A stretch of DNA of 33,984 nucleotides from Acetobacterium sp. (GTDB lineage: Bacteria > Bacillota > Clostridia > Eubacteriales > Eubacteriaceae): contig NZ_JAUSPS010000038.1 of NCBI RefSeq assembly GCF_030652775.1, positions 1 to 33,984 on the forward strand, read 5' to 3'. A program made the translations under genes and the position numbers. The notes under the pieces were generated by a model. It was not told the origin of the DNA and ran no database searches. It worked only from the letters and a program-made list of their open reading frames with translations. This document shows positions 12,093 through 20,434 of the stretch, piece by piece (the first letter of the stretch is position 1; the number at the start of each line of letters is the position of its first letter).

Positions 12093-12794
12093 ATGAAGAT
12101 TAAGTTAAGTCCACGGCTTGAGGTTATTGCCGGCTGTGTGGCCGGAGTCGAATCGATGGCCGATATTGGTACCGACCATGGTTATCTACCGGTGTACCTG
12201 GTCGAAAATGCGCTCGTTTCCCGGGCAATCGCCAGCGATACCAACCTGCAGCCGCTTAAAAAAGCTGAAAAAATTATCAATGAACAGCAATTGGCAAAAC
12301 AGATAGAGACCCGACTTGGTTCGGGTCTTTCTGTGCTTAAACCCGGAGAGGTTGACGCTGTCGTCATGGCGGGCATGGGGGGACTCCTGATCCGGGACCT
12401 GCTCGAAGCCCAGCCAGATGTGGCCAGACAAAAGAAAAAACTGGTGCTTCAACCGATGAATAACCAGGCGGTGTTACGGAAATATCTGGAAGCGGCCGGT
12501 TTTGGAATCATCAGCGAAGAGCTGGCTCGGGAGGGGGATCGGGTTTATGAGGTAATTGTTGCAAAACCGGGAAAGATGGTAGTTACCAATCCTCTGGAAT
12601 ATGAATTGGGTTTTGAATTTTACATGCATAAACATCCATTGCTCGGGGCTCTGATCGATCGGAAAATCTTTCTGGAGCAGCAGATTGTTAGAAGTACTCG
12701 GGGAAAAACCACAGCGATTGCTGCGAAACAATGGAAGGAAAGCAGTTTGTTTATCGAAAAACTGAATGAGGTGAAAAGATGTCAGTCAAACTAA
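12093..12794 (+). CDS. trmK: tRNA (adenine(22)-N1)-methyltransferase
   Basis: A SAM-dependent methyltransferase of the TrmK (YqfN) family that modifies A22 in the D-loop of some tRNAs. The 233 residues carry the SAM-binding segment MADIGTDHGYLPVYLV near residues 22-37, the family motif VVMAGMGGLLIRDLL near 89-103, and a helical C-terminal extension typical of TrmK. It begins one base after the rpoD stop and its end overlaps the next gene by 16 bases. The rpoD-trmK-nif3 order is conserved in Firmicutes and supports the assignment. Confidence 0.92.
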   Translation: MKIKLSPRLEVIAGCVAGVESMADIGTDHGYLPVYLVENALVSRAIASDTNLQPLKKAEKIINEQQLAKQIETRLGSGLSVLKPGEVDAVVMAGMGGLLIRDLLEAQPDVARQKKKLVLQPMNNQAVLRKYLEAAGFGIISEELAREGDRVYEVIVAKPGKMVVTNPLEYELGFEFYMHKHPLLGALIDRKIFLEQQIVRSTRGKTTAIAAKQWKESSLFIEKLNEVKRCQSN

Positions 12795-13897
12795 ATAAAA
12801 TTATCCAAACGATTGAAGCCCTTGCTCCGGAAAACCTGGCAGAAGCCTGGGATAACGTCGGTCTGCAGGTGGGATCCCGGCAACAGTCCATCAAGCGGAT
12901 CCTGCTGACCCTGGACATCACCGCCGATGTGGTCGATGAGGCCGTTAAGAAGAAGGTGGATCTGATCATTGCCCATCACCCGTTTATTTTTAAGGGTTTA
13001 AAAACCCTGTCAAGTGATTGTGAAAAGGGTCAAATCATTTCCCAACTGATCAAAAATGAAGTCGCAGTCTATGTGGCCCATACCAATTTGGATAAGGCAC
13101 CAAAAGGTCTTAATCATTATCTGGCCGAGATCATGGGGCTGGAAAACATCAAAACGCTGGAGCCGTCCAATCCCGTTGTTTATTATAAACTGGTGGTTTT
13201 CACACCGGTGGATGCCAGCCATAAAATCATTGAGGTGTTCGGGAAAAACGGAGCCGGTGCCATTGGTGATTATGATTATTGCACGTATCGCTCATCCGGC
13301 ACGGGAACCTTCCGTCCGCTAGTCGGTGCTACGCCTTTTATCGGGGAAGTCAATAAACTAACCTGTGTTTCAGAAGACCGGATAGAAGCCATTGTGGCTG
13401 CACCTGATTTGAAAAATCTGATTGCGGTTTTAAAAAGAAATCATCCTTATGAAGAAATGGCCTATGACGTGATCGCCCTGGAAAATGGGGGGCTGATCAA
13501 TGAAAACGGATTGGGAAAAATTGGGGTATTAAGCCAACCGATGGAGGCAGCGGATTTCATTGCCAGCACCAAAGACCGGCTGGGTCTGGTAGCTTTAAGA
13601 GGGGCTGGCAAGGTGCCGGATATCGTCCGGCGGGTGGCCATCTGTTCCGGCGCTGGAGCGGACATGATCGGTCTGGCCAAAGCCAAAAGAGCGGATGTGC
13701 TGATCACCGGCGACCTCAAGCACCACGACGGCCAACGGGCTCTGGAAAACAATTTCTGGGTTCTGGATGCCGGCCATTACGGTACCGAGAAATGGGTAAC
13801 CGACTGCTTCAAACAAATCCTGGAAAGCGGTCTGGAAGACGCCTGCCCGGAAATGATCGTGGCCGAATCCGCCCGGGATTTTATTGTGAATTATTAG
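12779..13897 (+). CDS. Nif3-like dinuclear metal centre protein
   Basis: A 372-residue member of the Nif3/YqfO family (often annotated as GTP cyclohydrolase I type 2 homologue). It is the long form with a central PII-like insertion (about 130-230). Metal ligands are visible in IIAHHPFIFKG (near residue 64), YVAHTNLDKAPKG, GDLKHHDG and DAGHYGTEKW near the C-terminus. The start overlaps trmK and is preceded by GAGGTG. The biochemical role of this family is not settled. Its steady linkage to trmK and rpoD suggests co-expression but does not reveal the function. Confidence 0.9.
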   Translation: MSVKLNKIIQTIEALAPENLAEAWDNVGLQVGSRQQSIKRILLTLDITADVVDEAVKKKVDLIIAHHPFIFKGLKTLSSDCEKGQIISQLIKNEVAVYVAHTNLDKAPKGLNHYLAEIMGLENIKTLEPSNPVVYYKLVVFTPVDASHKIIEVFGKNGAGAIGDYDYCTYRSSGTGTFRPLVGATPFIGEVNKLTCVSEDRIEAIVAAPDLKNLIAVLKRNHPYEEMAYDVIALENGGLINENGLGKIGVLSQPMEAADFIASTKDRLGLVALRGAGKVPDIVRRVAICSGAGADMIGLAKAKRADVLITGDLKHHDGQRALENNFWVLDAGHYGTEKWVTDCFKQILESGLEDACPEMIVAESARDFIVNY

Positions 13898-13937
13898 GGG
13901 TTCAATTTTTAAAAAATTTAAATCACTGAGAAAATAC

Positions 13938-13966
13938 TTGAAGTTTTTGAGAAGAAAGTGTATACT
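13938..13966 (+). promoter_or_regulatory. Sigma-A promoter of the RNase P RNA gene
   Basis: TTGAAG (13938-13943), a 17-base spacer and TATACT (13961-13966) put the transcription start about 6 bases downstream, at the first base of the P1 helix. Confidence 0.8.
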
Positions 13967-13971
13967 ATAGC

Positions 13972-14313
13972 GATTTAGTAAATCAGATAGTCGCACCCGG
14001 AGCAATCCGGTTGAGGAAAGTCCGAGCTCCTCAGAGCATGGTGCCGGGTAACACCCGGTGGAGGCGACTCTAAGGCAAGTGCAACAGAAAGTATACCGCC
14101 AGCAATGGTAAGGATGAAAGGGTGAGGTAAGAGCTCACCAGCGGTGTGGTGACACATCGGCTATGTAAACCCCACCTGGAGCAAGACCAAGAACGGACCT
14201 TGAAAGACGGCTGCTCGTCGTTGTCCTATGGTAGGTCGCTAGAATTTATTGGTAACAATAAATCGAGATAGATGACTATTTAAACAGAACTCGGCTTATA
14301 GATTTAGTAAATC
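13972..14313 (+). ncRNA. rnpB: RNase P RNA, bacterial class A
   Basis: The catalytic RNA that removes 5' leaders from pre-tRNAs. The ends are set by P1: GATTTAGTAAATC at 13972-13984 is repeated at 14301-14313, and because this 13-mer is self-complementary around its middle base the two copies pair. Conserved core blocks are present in order: GAGGAAAGTCCGAGCTCC near 14012, ACAGAAAGTATACCGCC, GGTAAGGATGAAAGGGTG, AAACCCCACCTGGAGCAAG, and ACAGAACTCGGCTTATAG just before the 3' P1 strand. The layout fits the ancestral (A) type rather than the Bacillus (B) type. Confidence 0.93.
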
Positions 14314-14327
14314 ACAAATGTAAGTAA

Positions 14328-14354
14328 GGACTATTGCAGGACTCTGTAATAGCC
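14328..14354 (+). terminator. First copy of the RNase P terminator hairpin, lacking a T-run
   Basis: ACTATTGCAG pairs with CTGTAATAGC (with G-U or mismatched positions) around GACT. It is followed by CTGAGG instead of a T-run, so it is probably weak. The same 27 bases recur at 14498-14524 with only two changes. Confidence 0.6.
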
Positions 14355-14375
14355 TGAGGTTGTTGATAAACTACC

Positions 14376-14473
14376 GTACCGACCAATTGTTAATCTGTTG
14401 TTCGCTGCGGAATCGGACAGGCTTCGCCGTGTCCGCTCCGATGCGTACAACATGATGTAACAATTGTCGGTAC
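14376..14473 (+). repeat. 98-bp palindromic interspersed repeat, copy 2
   Basis: Same orientation and length as the copies at 8487-8584 and 27493-27590. It lies between two near-identical copies of the rnpB terminator hairpin, within the rnpB 3' flank. It shares the left-hand flank AGGTT then TAAACTACC with copy 1. Confidence 0.85.
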
Positions 14474-14497
14474 TGGGTTATCTTTTTTGACAGTCTG

Positions 14498-14529
14498 GGA
14501 CTATTGCAGGACTCTGCAATAGTCTTTTT
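14498..14529 (+). terminator. Functional-looking RNase P RNA terminator
   Basis: ACTATTGCAG and CTGCAATAGT form a perfect 10-bp stem around GACT, with the last stem bases running into a T-run (14525-14529) and a second T-run shortly after. It is the better of the two hairpin copies. Confidence 0.8.
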
Positions 14530-14556
14530 GCGTTTTTTGACGGGGGGTTGTATAAT
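14528..14556 (+). promoter_or_regulatory. Probable sigma-A promoter of the sigma-54 activator gene
   Basis: TTGCGT (14528-14533), a 17-base spacer and a perfect TATAAT (14551-14556), 32 bases before the ATG. It overlaps the T-run of the rnpB terminator, so the two functions are packed together. Confidence 0.55.
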
Positions 14557-14587
14557 AAGGTCAGATTGATTTGAGTGGGAGAAGACC

Positions 14588-16438
14588 ATGAAGAAAAAAG
14601 AAGCCATCGAAAAAATGATCCAGAACAGTTTGAAGATGAATAAACCGGTGATTGGGGTGGCAGTGGGGTCTGGCCTTTTTGCCAAACAGGCGATTAAGGG
14701 TGGGGCTGATTTATTGCTGGCGCTCAGTGCCGGGCGGTTTCGATCGGCAGGAATTCCTTCGATTGGCTGTATGATGCCATTTTCAAACAGTAATGAGCTG
14801 GTGTTTGACTTTTCCAGCCGTGAAATACTGCCAAAACTCAAAGATCGGGCGGTGATCTGCGGCATTAACGCCACCGATCCCAATTATACGCATCAGGAAC
14901 TGATTCAAAAAGTCCGGGATCTGGGCTTTAGCGGGGTCAATAACTTTCCTACCATTGGTTTGATTGATGGACAATTCCGGGAATGGTTGGAGGAAAAGGG
15001 GCTGGGCTATGATCAGGAAATTGAGTTTATGAAAAAAGCAGTGGCCGCCAACCTCTTTACGATTGCCTTTGTCTTCGATGAGGATCAGGCTCGAGCAATG
15101 ACCCGGGTGGGCGTGGATGTGGTCTGTGCCCATTTTGGCTGGATGCGAGGAGGCGAGAAATCCGGCAAGGTTTTTTCCACTATTAACGAATGTCTGGAAA
15201 TGACCGAAGCGATTTTTGCTGCCGTCGATGAGATCAATCCCCGAACCTATAAGATGATCTATGGCGGCCCCATTAATTCCCCCGAGGATGCTTATTATTT
15301 TTATAAAAATTCGCAGACCATCGGTTATATCGGGGGCTCCAGCTTTGAGCGGATTCCCACCGAACTGGCGATCTCGGAAACGACGGATAAATTTAAAAAT
15401 TATTATAAATTAAAGCAGGAAAATAAGCATCTCAAAAAAGAATTGTTGAAAAAACGGGGCTTTGATGAAATTGTCGGTCAAAGCGTGATCATGCAGGACA
15501 TGTATGAACTGATCAATAAGGTAGCCGATAAAGACGTCAATGTTCTCATTCAGGGCGAAAGTGGAACCGGAAAAGAACTGGTTGCCAAAGCCCTGCATTT
15601 TAATAGTAAACGTTGTCTGGGTTCGCTGATCAAGGTGAACTGTGCCGCTTTGCCGCCCAACTTACTGGAAAGTGAGCTGTTTGGTCATGAGAAGGGTGCT
15701 TTTACCGGGGCCGACAAGCGGCGGCTGGGAAAATTTGAACTGGCTAATCATGGTACCTTGTTTCTGGATGAGATCGGTGAAATGGATGTGGATCTCCAGG
15801 CGAAGGTACTACGGATTATTCAGCAGCAGGAATTTGAACGGGTGGGCGGCGAGAAAACCATCTATGTCGATGTGCGGATCGTCTGTGCGACCAATGTCGA
15901 TATTAAACAGGCGGTGGCAGATAATCGTTTCCGCGAGGATCTCTACTACCGGCTGAATGTAGTGGAAATCAATACCCCGCCGCTGCGCCGACATACCGAG
16001 GATATTCCGCTGCTGTGCAATCGCTTTTTAGAAGAATTTAAAATAAAGTACCAGCTGGAAGAAAAACGGCTGGCGCCGGATGCCATGGCCTATCTGATGG
16101 AATGCCCCTGGCCCGGGAATGTCCGGGAACTGAAGCATGTCCTGGAAAGAGCGGTGATCCTCAGTGAAGGTAAGTATATCCGCCGGGATGACATGGCGGT
16201 GGAAGATATGGATAGACTTAAGTCTAACCCTAAACCTCTGACCCATGATATTCAGGGATCCGACATGTTGGCCACTAGTAAGGAACACCTGGAAAGTACT
16301 TATATTCTGGGTGTTCTCAAAGTCTGCCAATGGAATCGCACCGAAGCAGCCGCCCGGATTGGTATATCCCGGCGCACGCTATACAATAAAATAATCAAAT
16401 TTAATTTATCTATGGAAGAACAGGAATCCATGGAGTAA
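14588..16438 (+). CDS. Sigma-54-dependent activator with an N-terminal TIM-barrel sensor
   Basis: A 616-residue enhancer-binding protein. Residues 1 to about 270 are a TIM-barrel domain of the PEP-hydrolase-like family, clearly homologous to the protein at 17870-18697: both have GFSGV.NFPT.GLIDG.FR and end SS.ER.PTE.AI. A short linker follows, then the AAA+ domain with Walker A GESGTGKE (323-330), the sigma-54 contact loop GAFTGA (370-375) and Walker B LFLDEIGE. A Fis-type helix-turn-helix (NRTEAAARIGISRRTLYNKI) ends the protein. The ATG follows GGGAGAAG. A -24/-12 promoter lies about 125 bases after its stop, so the two genes beyond are its likely targets. The ligand is probably the substrate or product of that operon. 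The barrel may be catalytically inactive. Confidence 0.93.
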   Translation: MKKKEAIEKMIQNSLKMNKPVIGVAVGSGLFAKQAIKGGADLLLALSAGRFRSAGIPSIGCMMPFSNSNELVFDFSSREILPKLKDRAVICGINATDPNYTHQELIQKVRDLGFSGVNNFPTIGLIDGQFREWLEEKGLGYDQEIEFMKKAVAANLFTIAFVFDEDQARAMTRVGVDVVCAHFGWMRGGEKSGKVFSTINECLEMTEAIFAAVDEINPRTYKMIYGGPINSPEDAYYFYKNSQTIGYIGGSSFERIPTELAISETTDKFKNYYKLKQENKHLKKELLKKRGFDEIVGQSVIMQDMYELINKVADKDVNVLIQGESGTGKELVAKALHFNSKRCLGSLIKVNCAALPPNLLESELFGHEKGAFTGADKRRLGKFELANHGTLFLDEIGEMDVDLQAKVLRIIQQQEFERVGGEKTIYVDVRIVCATNVDIKQAVADNRFREDLYYRLNVVEINTPPLRRHTEDIPLLCNRFLEEFKIKYQLEEKRLAPDAMAYLMECPWPGNVRELKHVLERAVILSEGKYIRRDDMAVEDMDRLKSNPKPLTHDIQGSDMLATSKEHLESTYILGVLKVCQWNRTEAAARIGISRRTLYNKIIKFNLSMEEQESME

Positions 16439-16440
16439 AG

Positions 16441-16483
16441 AATTGGGCAATATTTACTCATAACGGGAAAATATTGCCCAATT
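16441..16483 (+). promoter_or_regulatory. Perfect 15-bp inverted repeat, candidate upstream activator site
   Basis: AATTGGGCAATATTT (16441-16455) and its exact reverse complement (16469-16483) are separated by 13 bases. The centre is about 125 bp upstream of the expected sigma-54 transcription start, a normal distance for an enhancer. It begins 2 bases after the activator stop codon and lacks a following T-run, so a terminator is the less likely reading, though both functions are possible. Confidence 0.55.
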
Positions 16484-16559
16484 CACATTTATCTGAGAAA
16501 GGGTTTTCCCACTACCTGATTTAGAATGGCTGAAACAACGGATTTGCCGATTTTGATTC

Positions 16560-16576
16560 TTGGCACAAACCTTGCG
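16560..16576 (+). promoter_or_regulatory. Sigma-54 (-24/-12) promoter
   Basis: TTGGCAC, five bases, then TTGCG. The invariant GG (16562-16563) and GC (16574-16575) are exactly 10 bases apart, matching the consensus TGGCAC-N5-TTGC. Transcription should begin near 16587, about 44 bases before the first gene. Confidence 0.9.
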
Positions 16577-16630
16577 AGTTGAATATAAGGAGAAAAGTTT
16601 ATAAAAAAATAAATTCAAGGGGGGCATGGA

Positions 16631-17839
16631 ATGAAAAACGTGTTAATAGTAGGAACCTTTGATACCAAGGGTCATGAATTCCAGTTTATTAAAGAATTGA
16701 TTGAAAAGCGGGGTCTCAGTACCACCACAGTCAACTGCGGGGTTATCGGGGAGCCTTTGTTTGTGCCGGATGTCACCAGTGAAGCGGTTGCCATTGCGGG
16801 CGGATCATCGTTAGAAGAACTGCAGCAACAGCATGATCGGGGTCTGGGCATTGACGTGATGATGGCTGGAGCAGCAAAAATTACCAAAGATCTCTATGAT
16901 CAGGGTAAGGTTGACGGGGTCATCAGTCTCGGCGGATCAGCGGGAACCACCATCGGCACCTTTGCGATGAGAAGTCTGCCGGTAGGCGTGCCGAAGATTA
17001 TGGTGTCCACTGTAGCTTCGGGAGATACCCGTCCCTATGTCGGGGAAAAAGATATCACCATGATGTATTCGGTGGTGGATATTTCTGGCATCAACAGCAT
17101 CTCCAATCACATTCTGGCCAACGCCGCCAATGCCATCGCCGGGATGGCCAGCTTTGATATTCCAGAACTAAAAGTAGAAAAACCACTGATAGCAGCGACG
17201 ATGTTTGGGGTAACCACACCTTGTGTCACCGCAGCCAGAGAATATCTGGAAGATCAGGGCTATGAGGTATTAGTATTTCATGCCACCGGTGCTGGCGGCA
17301 TGGCCATGGAAAGTCTGATTGAAGCCGGTTTTATCAAAGGTGTATTTGATGCGACCACCACTGAATGGTGCGATGAGGTAGCCGGTGGTGTCTTTTCTGC
17401 TGGCCCCACTCGTTTGGAAGCAGCAGCAAAAGTTGGGATTCCCCAAGTCGTTTCAGTAGGCGCTCTCGATATGGTCAATTTTGGAGCCATCGAAACCGTT
17501 CCGGAAAAATATAAAGATCGCAACCTCTACAAACATAATGCCAGCGTCACTCTGATGCGAACCACGATTGAAGAGTGTTCCCAGATGGGCAAAATCATCG
17601 CCAGTAAACTGAATGTGGCTACTGGCCCGGTTGCCTTATTTATTCCCTTAAAAGGCGTCTCGGCCATTGACGTGGAGGGAGCACCTTTTTATGGACCCCT
17701 AGAAGATGCTGAACTATTTGAACAATTAAGAGAAAATGTCAATGAAAAAGTTGAAGTCATCGAAATGGATACCGATATCAACGACGAAGCCTTTGCCCTG
17801 GCAATGGCCAAAAAATTGATTTCGATGATCGAAGGATAA
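16631..17839 (+). CDS. Tm-1-like ATP-binding domain protein (UPF0261)
   Basis: A 402-residue cytoplasmic protein of the UPF0261 family, homologous to the N-terminal half of the tomato Tm-1 protein. Typical sequences are the N-terminal GTFDTKGHE (near residues 8-16), the glycine-rich SLGGSAGTTIGTFAM around 100, VSTVASGDTRPYVG around 130, and HATGAGGMAMESLIEAG around 220. The start is preceded by AAGGGGGG. It is the first gene behind the -24/-12 promoter and is followed after 30 bases by the TIM-barrel partner that corresponds to the second half of Tm-1. The reaction is not known. The family binds ATP, and co-expression with a PEP-mutase-like barrel suggests a small carboxylate or phospho-compound as substrate. 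Confidence 0.88.
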   Translation: MKNVLIVGTFDTKGHEFQFIKELIEKRGLSTTTVNCGVIGEPLFVPDVTSEAVAIAGGSSLEELQQQHDRGLGIDVMMAGAAKITKDLYDQGKVDGVISLGGSAGTTIGTFAMRSLPVGVPKIMVSTVASGDTRPYVGEKDITMMYSVVDISGINSISNHILANAANAIAGMASFDIPELKVEKPLIAATMFGVTTPCVTAAREYLEDQGYEVLVFHATGAGGMAMESLIEAGFIKGVFDATTTEWCDEVAGGVFSAGPTRLEAAAKVGIPQVVSVGALDMVNFGAIETVPEKYKDRNLYKHNASVTLMRTTIEECSQMGKIIASKLNVATGPVALFIPLKGVSAIDVEGAPFYGPLEDAELFEQLRENVNEKVEVIEMDTDINDEAFALAMAKKLISMIEG

Positions 17840-17869
17840 AGAAGAAAATAGCGAAAAGGAGAAAAAAAC

Positions 17870-18697
17870 ATGGCAATAAAACGAGAAGAAGTGTTAAGAC
17901 GGTTAAGAGAACAGGAAACTAAGGGAATTTCGGTAGTTGGTGCCGGAGCCGGTACCGGGATTTCAGCCAAATGTGCCGAAGCCGGCGGAGTAGATCTGAT
18001 TATTATTTATAACTCCGGCCGTTACCGGATGGCTGGTCGGGGATCGCTGGCAGGGCTATTGTCTTACGGCGATGCCAATGCGATCGTCATGGACATGGCC
18101 AGAGAAGTGGTAACGATTGTCAAAGATACCCCAGTACTGGCTGGCGTCTGCGGAACCGATCCGTTTAGAGATATGGAAATGTTCTTGAAACAGGTCAAAG
18201 AAGCCGGGTTCTCTGGGGTTCAGAATTTCCCAACGGTTGGCTTAATCGATGGGGTGTTCCGTCAAAACTTGGAAGAAACCAATATGGGCTATGATCTGGA
18301 AGTGGACATGATAAAGAAAGCGCATGAACTGGATCTGGTAACCACACCCTATGTATTTAACGTCGAAGAGGCCGAAAAAATGGCCAAAGCCGGAGCTGAT
18401 GTCCTGGTTGCCCATATGGGGTTGACAACCAAAGGCAGTATTGGGGCATCATCGGCCAAAACCCTTGATGATTGTGTCAAGTTAACCCAGGATATCTGTG
18501 ATGCTGGTAAAGCAATTAATCCCGATATTATGGTTATTGTCCACGGCGGTCCAGTGGCCGAACCAGATGATGCCAAGTATGTCCTGGATCGAACTAAAGG
18601 CGTTTGTGGCTTCTTCGGAGCATCCAGCATCGAACGGCTGCCTACCGAAATAGCCATTACTAAACAGGTTAAGGATTTCAAAGATATCAAACTATAA
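17870..18697 (+). CDS. TIM-barrel protein of the phosphoenolpyruvate hydrolase-like family
   Basis: A 275-residue protein matching the C-terminal domain of Tm-1-like proteins, related to the PEP mutase/isocitrate lyase superfamily. Visible family sequences include [20 protein letters not shown] near residues 24-43, [38 protein letters not shown] and [18 protein letters not shown] precedes the ATG. It shares its fold and many residues with the sensor domain of the upstream sigma-54 activator. A strong terminator follows within 40 bases, so the sigma-54 transcript probably holds only this gene and UPF0261. The substrate is unknown. 'PEP hydrolase' is a family label, not evidence of activity. 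Confidence 0.88.
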   Translation: MAIKREEVLRRLREQETKGISVVGAGAGTGISAKCAEAGGVDLIIIYNSGRYRMAGRGSLAGLLSYGDANAIVMDMAREVVTIVKDTPVLAGVCGTDPFRDMEMFLKQVKEAGFSGVQNFPTVGLIDGVFRQNLEETNMGYDLEVDMIKKAHELDLVTTPYVFNVEEAEKMAKAGADVLVAHMGLTTKGSIGASSAKTLDDCVKLTQDICDAGKAINPDIMVIVHGGPVAEPDDAKYVLDRTKGVCGFFGASSIERLPTEIAITKQVKDFKDIKL

Positions 18698-18736
18698 AAA
18701 AGACTGGACGAATCCGATAAATTAATGTAAAATCAT

Positions 18737-18780
18737 GCGTTGAATAAAAAGATAATTCTTTTTATTCAACGCTTTTTGTT
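18737..18780 (+). terminator. Strong intrinsic terminator closing the sigma-54 operon
   Basis: GCGTTGAATAAAAAG (18737-18751) and CTTTTTATTCAACGC (18758-18772) form a perfect 15-bp stem with a 6-base loop, followed by TTTTTGTTTT. Confidence 0.9.
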
Positions 18781-18807
18781 TTACAGAGCGCAACTATTTG
18801 GTATAAT
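18780..18807 (+). promoter_or_regulatory. Probable promoter of the FGGY kinase gene
   Basis: TTTACA (18780-18785), a 16-base spacer and TATAAT (18802-18807). It lies immediately after the terminator and would start transcription near 18814, which also rules out a translation start further upstream. Confidence 0.65.
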
Positions 18808-18841
18808 GACAGCAAATGAGTTGATGGCGGGAGAATGGATT

Positions 18842-20374
18842 TTGAACAATGAAAAGAGCGTCCCAAAAAAGAACACGGTTTTGACCATCGATTGCGGCAC
18901 CCGAGGACTCCGGGGAATTATTTTTGACGAGCTGGGCAATGAACTGGCCAAAAGCGAAGCATTATTCAAGGGTTATTATTCACAGCACTTTCAGTGGAAG
19001 GAAGCTTCGCCGGAAATGTTCTGGCAGGCACTGGTTAAGGTGGTTCAGGAGCTCAAGACTAAAGACCCGGAACTGTTCCTGACTATCCAGGGGATGACGG
19101 TGTCTTGTCAGCGGGACGTTATCACGGTTGTGGATGAAAAAGGAGAACCCCTGCGCAATTTTATCAGTTGGTTGGACCGCCGGGAATTGGCAGAACCGCT
19201 GCCCTATCCCTGGCCCTATACGCTACTTTTTAAGTGTATTGGATTCAGCGCTTATGCAAAATCATTCAGTAAGACCGCCCATGTCAATTGGATCAAGGTT
19301 CAGGAACCGGAAATCTGGGCCAAAACCCACAAGGTCGTTTTTCTTTCGACCTATTTCTTAACCCACTTAACCGGAAAAATAGCCGACAGCCGTTCCAACA
19401 CCGCCGGCCATCTGCCCTTTGATACCAAAAAGAAGCAGTGGTGTGGTAAATATAATGTTAAAAGTCAGATTCTTCAGGTCGAGCCGGAAAAATGCTATCA
19501 GCTGACTGATTCCTGCGAAATCATTGGTCAGTTGACCGCCGAAGTCGCTGAAATCACCGGTCTGCCGGTGGGTTTGCCGATTGTGGCATCGGGGACGGAT
19601 AAAGGCTGTGAAACTCTGGGTGTCGGCGCATTGACCCCAGATATTGCCAGCATTTCCCTGGGAACCCAGGCCACGGTGGAGATTACCACAAAAAAATACG
19701 TCGAGCTGTATCCCTTTTATCCCTCCTTTGCGGCGGTGGAGAATGACGCCTATAATCCCGAGGTCACTATTTATCACGGCTTTTGGATGGTGGACTGGTA
19801 TGCCAGAGAATTTCTCGATCAGTCTGATCCCCAAGCGATCCATGAGATCCTCGAGGGCTATCTGGAAACCACTCTGCCAGGAGCGGATGGTCTGATTCAT
19901 CAGCCCTACTGGGGGCGGGAAGCCTTTCGCCCCGAAGCCCGGGGAACCTTCATGGGCTTTAGTGAGGGTCACGATAAACGACATATTTACCGGGCCATCA
20001 TCGAAGGCCTGGGCTATGCCTTATTGGAAGGGCTGGAACTGATTGAACGAAAAACAAAGGTACCGATTCAGGCCGTTGGTCTGTCCGGCGGCGGATCCCG
20101 CAGTGACGGGGTGGCTCAAATCATGGCCGATATCTTAAACCGGCCGGTTTACCGGGTGCAAACCTATGAAACCACTGGTTTGGGTGCGGCCATTGCCACC
20201 TTTGTCGGCTTAAACCATTATCCCGATATTCAAGCCGCCGGCGCAGCGATGATCCGAAAATCCCGGATCTTTGAACCCAACCCGGAAAATACAATAAAAT
20301 ATTCAGAAATCTATAATAAACTATACAAGCAATTATATCGTCGGGTAAAACCCTTATATCAATCGTATGAATAA
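18842..20374 (+). CDS. FGGY-family carbohydrate kinase
   Basis: An ATP-dependent sugar or polyol kinase of the FGGY (xylulokinase/glycerol kinase) fold. The reading frame is open from 18740, but that part overlaps a terminator and promoter. I choose TTG at 18842, which has GGGAG eight bases upstream and gives 510 residues, usual for the family. The phosphate-binding loop TIDCGTRGLRG is near residues 15-25. The C-terminal half has GLSGGGSRSDGVAQIMADIL and YETTGLGAAIATF, the usual ATP-binding and FGGY signature segments. The substrate cannot be read from sequence. It lies 60 bases before the activase gene and may share a transcript with it. Confidence 0.88.
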   Translation: MNNEKSVPKKNTVLTIDCGTRGLRGIIFDELGNELAKSEALFKGYYSQHFQWKEASPEMFWQALVKVVQELKTKDPELFLTIQGMTVSCQRDVITVVDEKGEPLRNFISWLDRRELAEPLPYPWPYTLLFKCIGFSAYAKSFSKTAHVNWIKVQEPEIWAKTHKVVFLSTYFLTHLTGKIADSRSNTAGHLPFDTKKKQWCGKYNVKSQILQVEPEKCYQLTDSCEIIGQLTAEVAEITGLPVGLPIVASGTDKGCETLGVGALTPDIASISLGTQATVEITTKKYVELYPFYPSFAAVENDAYNPEVTIYHGFWMVDWYAREFLDQSDPQAIHEILEGYLETTLPGADGLIHQPYWGREAFRPEARGTFMGFSEGHDKRHIYRAIIEGLGYALLEGLELIERKTKVPIQAVGLSGGGSRSDGVAQIMADILNRPVYRVQTYETTGLGAAIATFVGLNHYPDIQAAGAAMIRKSRIFEPNPENTIKYSEIYNKLYKQLYRRVKPLYQSYE

Positions 20375-20434
20375 ATTCAGATAAGACCAAATAAGAACGC
20401 AACCGACATGTTAGAGAAGAGGTCATAAAAAACA

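Noticed and set aside
13595..14157. Minus-strand frames overlapping nif3 and rnpB
   Set aside because: They lie antisense to a recognised protein gene and to the RNase P RNA, with no supporting signals.
14537..14556. TTGACG paired with TATAAT as promoter of the sigma-54 activator
   Set aside because: The spacing is only 8 bases. TTGCGT at 14528 with 17 bases is acceptable.
18740..18841. Upstream start for the FGGY kinase at TTG 18740 (544 residues) or ATG 18824
   Set aside because: 18740 lies inside a perfect terminator stem and upstream of the promoter. 18824 has no ribosome binding site. TTG at 18842 has GGGAG at proper distance.
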